Position numbers and translations under genes: made by a program. This document shows, piece after piece, positions 1-7,251 of a stretch of DNA of 64,000 nt. Position 1 is the first letter of the stretch, and each line of letters starts with the position of its first letter. The notes beneath the pieces are model-generated. The model did not search any database and was not told where the DNA came from. It saw nothing but the letters and a program-made list of their open reading frames with translations. Source of the stretch: Lacrimispora xylanisolvens (GTDB lineage Bacteria > Bacillota > Clostridia > Lachnospirales > Lachnospiraceae); assembly GCF_002934545.1 (NCBI RefSeq), contig NZ_PTJA01000002.1:248001-312000 (forward strand), in the 5' to 3' direction.

Positions 1-2
1 GA

Positions 3-1436
3 GAGGTTTTAGAAAAATATTGTTCCTTTATGCCAGTTGCCATCTACTTATCCAATGTAACAGCTGAGCCTCAGTATGAGACGATCGAAAAGGAAGAACT
101 GACTGAGAAGGATACTGTGGTTGAGACCATTGTGGAGGAAGCCAAAACAGAAGAAATAGAAAAAGAAAACGGCGAAAAAGAAATAGTGGAAGTTTCTCCG
201 GCCAAAGAAAAATATAAGATTAATAAGCGCCCGGTGGCTGTCAATGATACCAACCCTCTGTGGAATAAGCATCCAAATGACTGCTCTGAAGAGGATTACA
301 AGGGCTTTTACCGCAAGGTATTCCATGATTATAAAGAGCCATTATTCTGGATCCATTTAAACATGGATTATCCGTTTAACTTAAAGGGAATTCTCTATTT
401 CCCAAAACTGAACTTAAACTATGACAGCCTGGAAGGAACCATTAAGCTGTACAACAACCAGGTGTTTATCGCAGATAATATTAAAGAAGTAATACCGGAA
501 TTCTTAATGCTCTTAAAGGGTGTTATCGACTGTCCGGATCTTCCTCTGAATGTATCCAGAAGTGCGCTGCAAAATGACGGCTTTGTTAAGAAGATCTCAG
601 ATTATATTACAAAGAAGGTTGCAGATAAGCTGACTGGAATGTTTAAGACAGATCGTGAGAATTATGATAAATACTGGGCAGATATCAATCCATTTATCAA
701 ATTCGGCTGCTTAAAAGATGAGAAATTTGCAGAAAAGATCAATGATTCCATTCTCTTTAAGAATCTGGAGGGCAAGTATTTAACACTGGCAGAATGTCTG
801 GAAGAGAATAAGGAAAAACATGAGAACAAAGTATTCTATATTACCAATGAAAAAGAACAGAGCCAGTATATCAACCTCTTTAAAGAAGCAGGACTTGATG
901 CGGTTTATTTAACAGAGAATATTGACAACCCGTTTGTGGGATACTTAGAGCAGAAGAATGAGAATGTGAAGTTCTTATGTATTAACTCTGATTTATCCGA
1001 TACGTTTAAAGAAGAAGTAACAGAAGAGGACAAAGAGGCCATGAAGGCTGATGTGGAAGCTTTGACTGAACTGTTCCGTAAAGCTTTAAATAAAGAGAAT
1101 TTAGAGGTTAAGGTTGAGAAATTAAAGAATGATAACGTTTCTTCCATGATTACTGTTTCCGAAGAATCAAGACGGATGCAGGAAATGATGAAGATGTACA
1201 CCATGCCTGGTATGGATGCTTCTATGTTTGGAGCAGGCGGCGAAACTCTGGTTCTTAACTATAACAACAAACTGGTTCAGTATGTATTAGGACATAAAGA
1301 TGGTGCTCATACCAACGCAATCTGTGAGCAGCTTTACGATCTGGCAGCGTTAAGCCACGGATCTCTCACACCGGAGCGTATGACAGGCTTTATTGCAAGA
1401 AGCAATGAGCTGATGTTAGTAATGGCAGAAGAATAA
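3..1436 (+). CDS. htpG: Molecular chaperone HtpG (Hsp90 family), 5' end outside window
   Basis: This is the middle and C-terminal part of the ATP-dependent cytosolic chaperone HtpG. The frame is open from base 3 and reads KYCSFMPV before the first in-window ATG at 30, so that ATG is internal and the gene begins upstream. The middle domain is recognisable from NPLWNKHP, the FYRKVFHDYKEPL stretch and KGILYFPKL; DCPDLPLNVSR and the C-terminal dimerisation region follow. Between the N-terminal and middle domains lies an extra stretch of about 50 residues very rich in Glu and Lys, resembling the charged linker of eukaryotic Hsp90 and longer than in E. coli HtpG. A strong terminator follows, so it ends its transcription unit. 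Confidence 0.95.
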   Translation, partial: EVLEKYCSFMPVAIYLSNVTAEPQYETIEKEELTEKDTVVETIVEEAKTEEIEKENGEKEIVEVSPAKEKYKINKRPVAVNDTNPLWNKHPNDCSEEDYKGFYRKVFHDYKEPLFWIHLNMDYPFNLKGILYFPKLNLNYDSLEGTIKLYNNQVFIADNIKEVIPEFLMLLKGVIDCPDLPLNVSRSALQNDGFVKKISDYITKKVADKLTGMFKTDRENYDKYWADINPFIKFGCLKDEKFAEKINDSILFKNLEGKYLTLAECLEENKEKHENKVFYITNEKEQSQYINLFKEAGLDAVYLTENIDNPFVGYLEQKNENVKFLCINSDLSDTFKEEVTEEDKEAMKADVEALTELFRKALNKENLEVKVEKLKNDNVSSMITVSEESRRMQEMMKMYTMPGMDASMFGAGGETLVLNYNNKLVQYVLGHKDGAHTNAICEQLYDLAALSHGSLTPERMTGFIARSNELMLVMAEE

Positions 1437-1462
1437 GGATTTTTTAATACAGCAGATAAAAG

Positions 1463-1522
1463 GGATGTCAAAAACAGAAGGCCTTTCTAAGGGAGGTGGC
1501 TGTTTTTGACATCCATTTTTTT
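1463..1522 (+). terminator. Rho-independent terminator of htpG
   Basis: A perfect 15-bp stem (GGATGTCAAAAACAG at 1463-1477 with its complement at 1500-1514) is followed by a run of seven T. Confidence 0.9.
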
Positions 1523-1535
1523 CATATATATTCTA

Positions 1536-1564
1536 TTGACAGACCAACTTTGTTTCTCTATAAT
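1536..1564 (+). promoter_or_regulatory. Sigma-A promoter of the DegV gene
   Basis: TTGACA at 1536-1541 and TATAAT at 1559-1564 are separated by exactly 17 bp. It sits just after the htpG terminator. AGGAGG at 1601-1606 serves the ATG at 1619. Confidence 0.9.
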
Positions 1565-1618
1565 ATATAGTAATGAATACTACATGATAAGTTTCGTGCC
1601 AGGAGGAAGAATATAGAT

Positions 1619-2461
1619 ATGAGCTATAAAATCATTGGGGACAGTTGTACGGACCTGACGCCGGATCTGAAGAAAGATCCCCACTTTCAGATCATTCCGT
1701 TAATTTTACAGGTCGGTAATACACAGATCATTGATGACGAGACGTTTGATCAGAAGAGTTTTCTTGAGCTGGTAAAAAACAGCAGTGAATCTCCTAAGAC
1801 AGCATGTCCGTCTCCTGAATTATATAAAGAGGCATTCGAGTGTGAAGAGGACCAGGTCTTTGTTATCACTCTTTCCGAGCATTTAAGCGGAAGCTATAAC
1901 AGTGCAGTACTGGGTAAGAAGCTGTATGAAGAGGAACATGGAAAAGACAGCAAGAAGATTGCCGTATTTGGATCCGATTCTGCTTCCTGCGGACAGCTTA
2001 ATATAGCTGTTTACATTCAGTCTCTCTGCCAGGCATCTCTTCCCTTTGAAGAGATTGAAGATAAGGTGAGAGCCTATATAAAGAGTATGAGAACCTACTT
2101 TGTTCTGGAAAGCCTTGATACCTTAAGAAAGAACGGACGCCTTACCGGTCTGCAGGCATTCTTTGCTACTGCGCTTAATATTAAGCCTGTTATGGGAGCT
2201 GAATCTGGCGTGATCATTAAGCTGGATCAGGCCAGGGGAATTAACAAAGCACTGACCCGTATGGCTGATATTGCCATGAAGGATGCCGGAGATACCAGGA
2301 ACAAGGTACTGGCAATCGCTCATTGCAATAATCCGGAGCGGGCGGAGTTTGTAAAGCAGGAGATGTTGAAAAGAGGCATTTTTAAGGACATAATGATTAC
2401 TGAAACAGCAGGTGTAGCGACAGTATATGCCAATGACGGCGGAATTATTATGACATTATAA
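1619..2461 (+). CDS. DegV family fatty-acid-binding protein
   Basis: A 280-residue protein of the DegV family, cytosolic proteins that bind a fatty acid between two alpha/beta lobes; some act as FakB subunits that present fatty acids to the kinase FakA. The N-terminal GDSCTDL, the SPSPE-like motif TACPSPELY, the LSGSYNSA fatty-acid head-group motif and LDTLRKNGRL are all present, and the length is typical. It is a single gene with its own consensus promoter and its own terminator. Which fatty acid it binds, and whether it is a true FakB, cannot be told from this window because no FakA gene is nearby. Confidence 0.93.
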   Translation: MSYKIIGDSCTDLTPDLKKDPHFQIIPLILQVGNTQIIDDETFDQKSFLELVKNSSESPKTACPSPELYKEAFECEEDQVFVITLSEHLSGSYNSAVLGKKLYEEEHGKDSKKIAVFGSDSASCGQLNIAVYIQSLCQASLPFEEIEDKVRAYIKSMRTYFVLESLDTLRKNGRLTGLQAFFATALNIKPVMGAESGVIIKLDQARGINKALTRMADIAMKDAGDTRNKVLAIAHCNNPERAEFVKQEMLKRGIFKDIMITETAGVATVYANDGGIIMTL

Positions 2462-2492
2462 GTCAGGTGTGACAACGTTCATATACAGGAAA

Positions 2493-2551
2493 AAAGCCGG
2501 TTTTGCAGAGAATAGGATATGTGTATCCTTTCTGTAAAACCGGCTTTTTTG
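2493..2551 (+). terminator. Rho-independent terminator of the DegV gene
   Basis: AAGCCGGTTTTGCAGA pairs with TCTGTAAAACCGGCTT around a loop, followed by six T ending near 2550. Confidence 0.9.
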
Positions 2552-2566
2552 CTTAATCTCCCTGAT

Positions 2567-2595
2567 TTGACAAAAACATGGAACCAGTGTAAGAT
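2567..2595 (+). promoter_or_regulatory. Promoter of the CapA-like gene
   Basis: TTGACA (2567-2572), a 17-bp spacer and TAAGAT (2590-2595). The predicted transcript would carry about 170 nt of leader before the ATG at 2772. That leader holds the TGTGGAAA-type repeats described in the findings and a small TCCACA/TGTGGA hairpin at 2648-2665. Confidence 0.75.
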
Positions 2596-2771
2596 GTAAA
2601 AATGGGAATTAATCCCAGGTGATAGATAAGGGATCTGTTATGAATCATCCACAAAAAACTGTGGAAAAGTGAGTTGTTCAGTCGTATATGGGGAAAAAAG
2701 ATCAATAATTGTGGAAAAAGTTATGAACCAGCAAAAAGTATGTGGAAATTATTAACAATCTGGAGGAGTAA

Positions 2772-3989
2772 ATGAAGAAGACCAATGGAGCCATGAAGTT
2801 TCTGATTATCCTTCCCGTATTGCTGTTTGTCGTGCTGGCGGGGTGGATTGGAGGAACAGAATGGAAGCAGAGACAGGAAACAAAAGAAACAGTCAGTAAA
2901 GCAGCGGGAGATACGAATCCGTCTTCTGTTACCCAGCAGGATACCAGGAGTGCACGGGAAGAAAGCAGCAGTCAGGAAATTATGACTGTAACGGAAGATA
3001 CAAAAGAATCCAAAGAATCCATTACAAATCAGGAGAAAAATCCAGTGGTACATCTCCTTTTTGCAGGGGATATATTACTTTCTACTCATGTTACGACAGC
3101 ATATGATAAAAATGGCGGTATTAATGGCGTGCTGGATGAGGGGATGCGGGGGGAAATCAGTAAGGCTGATATCTTTATGGCCAATCAGGAATTCCCATTC
3201 AGCAACCGGGGATCTGCAGCACCGGACAAGCAGTTTACATTCCGGTTAAATCCGGACCGGGTTTCCATGATGAATGAAATTGGTGTGGATATCGTAACAA
3301 TCGCCAACAATCATACACTGGATTACGGAACGGATGCACTTTTAGATACCTGTACGGCGCTGGATGGAGCTGGAATCCGCTATGTGGGCGCAGGACCTGA
3401 TATGAACCGTGCAAAACAGCTTGAGACTATGGAAGTAAATGGGAAAACCTTCGGTTTTCTTGCCGCATCAAGAGTTTATCCCGATCCCAACTGGGTGGCC
3501 AACAGCAAAAAGCCAGGTATGGTAAGCGGATACGATCCAACCATACTTCTTGAGGAAATCCGTAAGGCCAGAAGTATATGTGACTATGTGGTGGTCTATG
3601 TTCACTGGGGAATAGAGCGGGAAGAAAAGCCAAAAGAATATCAGCGGCAGCTGGGACAGCAGCTGATTGATGCAGGTGCAGATCTGGTAGTGGGCAGCCA
3701 TCCCCATGTTCTTCAGGGAGTGGAATATTACAAGGGAAAGCCAATCTGCTACAGTCTGGGCAATTTTATCTTTGGCAGCAGCATTCCTAAGACTGCCCTT
3801 ATGAGGGCAGATGTAAATTTTGAGGATAATACCACCACTCTATCTCTTGTTCCGGGAACCTCAGGTGCAGGATTTACCAAAACGCTGGCAAAACCGGAAG
3901 AGGTGAACGGATTTTATCAGTATTTTCAAAATCTGTCTTTTGGAATTACAATCGATGACAATGGTGTCATACACAATAACGGCAATTGA
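2772..3989 (+). CDS. CapA family protein (poly-gamma-glutamate capsule type), membrane anchored
   Basis: A 405-residue protein with one N-terminal membrane segment (about residues 8-26, LIILPVLLFVVLAGWIGG), a Ser/Thr/Glu-rich linker, then a CapA/PgsA metallophosphatase-like domain from about residue 95. Family motifs seen: FAGDILLS, MANQEFP, ANNHTLDYG, VVYVHWGIE, GSHPHVLQG and YSLGNFIFG. The domain faces outside the cell and in some species is needed for poly-gamma-glutamate synthesis or export, but no capB, capC or capE partner is present, so a capsule role is not shown. The start is fixed by GGAGG at 2762-2766. Its terminator is embedded in the convergent radical SAM gene. Confidence 0.9.
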   Translation: MKKTNGAMKFLIILPVLLFVVLAGWIGGTEWKQRQETKETVSKAAGDTNPSSVTQQDTRSAREESSSQEIMTVTEDTKESKESITNQEKNPVVHLLFAGDILLSTHVTTAYDKNGGINGVLDEGMRGEISKADIFMANQEFPFSNRGSAAPDKQFTFRLNPDRVSMMNEIGVDIVTIANNHTLDYGTDALLDTCTALDGAGIRYVGAGPDMNRAKQLETMEVNGKTFGFLAASRVYPDPNWVANSKKPGMVSGYDPTILLEEIRKARSICDYVVVYVHWGIEREEKPKEYQRQLGQQLIDAGADLVVGSHPHVLQGVEYYKGKPICYSLGNFIFGSSIPKTALMRADVNFEDNTTTLSLVPGTSGAGFTKTLAKPEEVNGFYQYFQNLSFGITIDDNGVIHNNGN

Positions 3990-3990
3990 T

Positions 3991-4935
3991 TCAGACGAGG
4001 TATCTGTCACCCTGGCAGATGCCTCGTTCTTTTAAACGCTTTGTCAGGGTATTCAGTACCAGACGCTTGTTGCCGCTCCACAAAGGGGCGAGAAGAAGTT
4101 CCTTGGGACCATCTCCGCTCAGCCGGTGAATGACCACAGATGGTGGCAGAAGGGAGAGACAGTCTATGACAAGATCTGTATATTCTAAAAGAGAATATAC
4201 GGGTACAGTCCCCTTCCTGTAAAGATCCGCCAGGTCAGTTCCTTCCAGAATGTGAAGAAGTTGCAGTTTAATTCCGTCGATTCCGTGTTCACCTAAATTC
4301 CCCAGATAGCGGATGGTCTCAAAAATCATATCGTTGGATTCTCCGGGAAGTCCTAAAATGACGTGAGCGATCACCGTGATTCCTGCTTCTTTTAAATTCT
4401 TCCATGCATGATAAAAATCGGACAGCGGATACCCTCTCCGAATGAACTCTGCTGTGGATTCATGAATCGTCTGGAGCCCCAGTTCCACCCACACCGGTTT
4501 TATCCGGTTTAATTCCTTTAACAAAAGAATAACATCAGGAGGAAGACAGTCAGGTCTTGTGGCAATGGATAAAACAACCACATCAGGATGGGAGATAGCC
4601 TGTGTAAAGAGTTCACGCAAATAGGATACTGACCCATAAGTGTTGGTGTAGGACTGAAAATAAGCAATATAGAGACCGTTTTCCCCGTTCATTTTAAGAG
4701 ACACCCGCTTTTTGGCAGAGTGAATCTGTTCTGCTACAGAAGTATGAAGTCCTTTGGCTTCTGCAAATTCCCCGGAGCCGCCTCCGCTGCAGAAAATACA
4801 GCCACCTGTTCCCAGTAAGCCATCCCGGTTGGGGCAGGTCATACCGCCATCCAGTGCAAGCTTATAGACTTTCTGCCCATACTGCATTTTCAGTTCATAA
4901 TCCAGAGCGTGGTAAGGCTTGTCATTCCAGAACAT
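3991..4935 (-). CDS. YhcC/TIGR01212 family radical SAM protein
   Basis: A 314-residue radical SAM enzyme of the YhcC (TIGR01212) family, whose substrate is not firmly known. The cluster-binding Cys are arranged as in this family: CPNRDG, then GGCIFCSGGG, i.e. a long first gap followed by Cys-x2-Cys. Other family stretches are YFQSYTNTY, ATRPDCLP, VELGLQTIH, HVILGLPGE and HILEGTDL. A single gene transcribed towards capA; it ends 2 bp beyond the capA stop so the two genes nearly abut tail to tail. Confidence 0.92.
   Translation of the reverse strand: MFWNDKPYHALDYELKMQYGQKVYKLALDGGMTCPNRDGLLGTGGCIFCSGGGSGEFAEAKGLHTSVAEQIHSAKKRVSLKMNGENGLYIAYFQSYTNTYGSVSYLRELFTQAISHPDVVVLSIATRPDCLPPDVILLLKELNRIKPVWVELGLQTIHESTAEFIRRGYPLSDFYHAWKNLKEAGITVIAHVILGLPGESNDMIFETIRYLGNLGEHGIDGIKLQLLHILEGTDLADLYRKGTVPVYSLLEYTDLVIDCLSLLPPSVVIHRLSGDGPKELLLAPLWSGNKRLVLNTLTKRLKERGICQGDRYLV
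3995..4031 (+). terminator. Terminator of the CapA-like gene, inside the 3' end of the convergent gene
   Basis: ACGAGG-ATCTG pairs with CAGAT-CCTCGT, then TTCTTTT. It begins 6 bp after the CapA stop and lies wholly within the last codons of the minus-strand YhcC gene. Confidence 0.75.
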
Positions 4936-5022
4936 GTTGACCTCCAGTTTTTTGATTGTTTCATTATAGAAGAGAGATTGAGGGAAGTCAAATTATTTTA
5001 TAGCTTTTCGTAAAATATTATA

Positions 5023-5052
5023 TTGTGAAAACTTTGGCACTTATGATATACT
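5023..5052 (+). promoter_or_regulatory. Probable galactokinase promoter
   Basis: TTGTGA (5023-5028) and TATACT (5047-5052) with an 18-bp spacer, about 50 bp before the start codon. A weaker match than the other promoters here. Confidence 0.5.
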
Positions 5053-5104
5053 CGAGATAATGGCGCTTGTATGCCAATGAATGGGGAAAAGGAGATTTTT
5101 AAGA

Positions 5105-6400
5105 ATGAAAACAGATGAAACAATCCGTTTTTTAGAATCCGAAAAGGCAGGAAAACTAATGACTGCTTTGTATGGCGAAAAAGCGGCAGGAGAGAATATT
5201 TTAAGATATCAGAACCTGGTAAAGGACTTTAAAAATCATTTTCCGGAAGAAGATGTTCTTTTATTTACATCACCTGGGCGTACGGAGATCAGCGGGAATC
5301 ATACCGATCATAATCACGGGAAAGTTCTGGCAGGAAGCATCAATCTGGACTGTGTAGGTGTGGCTGCAAAAAATAACAGCAGCCTGATTAATATTGTCAG
5401 TGTGACTTACAACCAGAGCTTTACCATAGATCTTGATGATCTGGCTCCAAGCGATAAAAAAGCCGGCACCATTGATTTAGTAAAGGGTCTGTTAAAGGGA
5501 TTTTTAGAAAAAGGCTATGAGATCGGTGGATTTAATGCCTATATAACCAGCAATGTAATCAGCGCGGCAGGTGTCAGCTCTTCCGCTTCGTTTGAGATGC
5601 TTCTATGTTCCATACTGAACACATTTTTTAATGACAGCCGCATGGATACAGTGGCTTATGCACATATTGGAAGATATGCGGAAAACGTCTATTGGGACAA
5701 GGCTTCCGGTCTCCTTGACCAGATGGCATGTGCTGTTGGCGGTCTGATTACCATTGATTTTAAGGACCCGTTAAAGCCTGCTGTGGAGCAGATTGATTTT
5801 GATTTCGCATCCCAGAACCATAGTCTGATTATTGTCAATACAGGAAAGGGACATGCGGATTTAAGCGCCGATTATTCATCCGTTCCTGAAGAGATGAAGA
5901 AAGTGGCAGAGTTTTTTGGAAAAGAGGTTTGTGCAGATATAACGGAAGAAGATGTGATTGGTCAGTTAAGTGCAGTTCGGGAGTTTGCAGGAGACCGTTC
6001 TGTACTCAGGGCCCTTCATTTCTTTGAAGAAAATAAGCGTGTGGATGCAGAAGTGACTGCTTTAAAAGAAGGAAGATTTGACGAATTTCTTTTAAATATT
6101 ACTGCTTCCGGAAATTCTTCCTGGAAGTGGCTTCAGAACTGCTTTACCAATACCAGTTTCCAGGAACAGGGAATTACGGTGGCTCTTGCTCTTACGGAAT
6201 TGTTTATCGCTGGTAAAAAGCGGGGGGCATGCCGGATTCACGGAGGTGGATTTGCAGGGGTTATTATGGCGGTTCTTCCCAATGAAATCACAGAGGAATA
6301 CATCTCCTATATGGAAACGGCAATGGGAGAAGGCAATGCTTACCGTATGAGTATCAGACCTTATGGTTCCATCTGTTTTAATACAGTTGCAGAGCAATAA
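5105..6400 (+). CDS. galK: Galactokinase
   Basis: GHMP-family kinase that phosphorylates galactose at C1 (Leloir pathway). The signature PGRTEISGNHTDHNHG, the phosphate-binding AAGVSSSASFE and the GLLDQMACAVGG stretch carrying the catalytic Asp are present, as is CRIHGGGFAG near the C-terminus. An ATG at 5081 is in frame but has no ribosome binding site; AAGGAG at 5089-5094 is 10 nt before the ATG at 5105, so I use that start (431 residues). The gene is alone: galT, galE and a galactose transporter are not adjacent, so supply of substrate must come from elsewhere in the genome. Confidence 0.95.
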   Translation: MKTDETIRFLESEKAGKLMTALYGEKAAGENILRYQNLVKDFKNHFPEEDVLLFTSPGRTEISGNHTDHNHGKVLAGSINLDCVGVAAKNNSSLINIVSVTYNQSFTIDLDDLAPSDKKAGTIDLVKGLLKGFLEKGYEIGGFNAYITSNVISAAGVSSSASFEMLLCSILNTFFNDSRMDTVAYAHIGRYAENVYWDKASGLLDQMACAVGGLITIDFKDPLKPAVEQIDFDFASQNHSLIIVNTGKGHADLSADYSSVPEEMKKVAEFFGKEVCADITEEDVIGQLSAVREFAGDRSVLRALHFFEENKRVDAEVTALKEGRFDEFLLNITASGNSSWKWLQNCFTNTSFQEQGITVALALTELFIAGKKRGACRIHGGGFAGVIMAVLPNEITEEYISYMETAMGEGNAYRMSIRPYGSICFNTVAEQ

Positions 6401-6413
6401 TAATTGTAAATCC

Positions 6414-6442
6414 TGCCATAATAGAGTACAATAGAAGCAAGA
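6414..6442 (+). promoter_or_regulatory. Promoter of the cytidylate-kinase-like gene
   Basis: TTGTAA (6414-6419), 17-bp spacer, TACAAT (6437-6442). It shares the start TTGTAAATCCT with the promoter of the next gene at 7138. Confidence 0.75.
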
Positions 6443-6483
6443 AAACCTTCATATATCATGTAAGGGAAAAGGAGGCAGGCATT

Positions 6484-7131
6484 ATGAAAGAAAAAAGTAA
6501 TCTGATCATCACCATAGGAAGGCAGTACGGAAGCGGTGGACGTATTGTGGGAAAAGCTCTTGCAGAGGAACTGGGGATTCATTTTTATGATGAGGAGATT
6601 CTGACGATCACATCGGAACAAAGTGCGGTTGGAGAAGTTTTTTTCCGCCTTGCAGATGAAAAAGCCGGCAATAATCTGTTATACCGGATTGTCAGCGGAT
6701 TAAAACCGCAGCTTGGCAAGCCCTCCACAGATGCGGACATTGTAAAACCGGAGAATTTATTCCGTTTTCAGTCACAGGTTATTAAGGAACTGGCGAAAGA
6801 GGAGTCCTGTATTATCGCCGGAAGATGCGCGGATTATATTTTAAGCCGTGAGGAAGAGGATGTTCCTGGGCTTGTGAAGATCTTTGTCTATGCAGATACA
6901 CCTACACTGATCCAGAGAACCATGGAAGTTGATAAGATTGATGAGAAGGAAGCAGCCAGACGGGTAAAGAAGGTTAACAGGGAACGGAAAGAATATTACC
7001 GCTACTATACCGGTGAAAACTGGGAAGACTGGAACAATTATGATCTCATTATTAACACAAGCCGGATTGATCTGGAACAAACGGCCAGGTTGATTAAAGA
7101 TTATATTAAATTAAGAGGAATTGAAGCCTGA
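6484..7131 (+). CDS. Cytidylate kinase-like family protein
   Basis: A 215-residue P-loop protein of the cytidylate kinase-like family (AAA_26 type). It opens ITIGRQYGSGGR, a Walker A-like loop, followed by GKALAEELGIHFYDEEIL; IIAGRCADYIL and the Arg-rich lid region RRVKKVNRERKEYYRYYTG match the family. True CMP kinase is usually a separate, longer-conserved gene, so the nucleotide substrate of this homologue is uncertain. Start supported by AGGAGG ending 10 bp before the ATG. It has its own promoter, and a terminator-like hairpin lies about 50 bp after the stop. Confidence 0.88.
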   Translation: MKEKSNLIITIGRQYGSGGRIVGKALAEELGIHFYDEEILTITSEQSAVGEVFFRLADEKAGNNLLYRIVSGLKPQLGKPSTDADIVKPENLFRFQSQVIKELAKEESCIIAGRCADYILSREEEDVPGLVKIFVYADTPTLIQRTMEVDKIDEKEAARRVKKVNRERKEYYRYYTGENWEDWNNYDLIINTSRIDLEQTARLIKDYIKLRGIEA

Positions 7132-7137
7132 AACATA

Positions 7138-7166
7138 TTGTAAATCCTTTGATGCAGAGATATAAT
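7138..7166 (+). promoter_or_regulatory. Sigma-A promoter of the diguanylate cyclase gene
   Basis: TTGTAA (7138-7143), 17-bp spacer, TATAAT (7161-7166). The -10 box covers an in-frame ATG at 7165, so that ATG cannot be the start codon of a transcript made here. Confidence 0.8.
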
Positions 7167-7185
7167 GAATATTAGAAGTGAGAAA

Positions 7186-7217
7186 AGCCGGTTGGAAAAG
7201 TTTCCACTGGCTTTTTT
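7186..7217 (+). terminator. Terminator-like hairpin between promoter and diguanylate cyclase start
   Basis: AAGCCGG-GGAAA pairs with TTTCC-CTGGCTT (one GU, one bulge) and runs into six T at 7212-7217. It lies downstream of the promoter at 7138-7166 and upstream of the ribosome binding site at 7239-7242. It may end upstream transcription, attenuate the cyclase mRNA, or both. Confidence 0.7.
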
Positions 7218-7251
7218 CAGAAAACGTGTTTTCAGAACGGAGATCACTTAT

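Noticed and set aside
7165-7251. N-terminal extension of the diguanylate cyclase from the ATG at 7165
   Set aside because: The segment translates a -10 box and a terminator-like hairpin; a ribosome binding site supports 7252.
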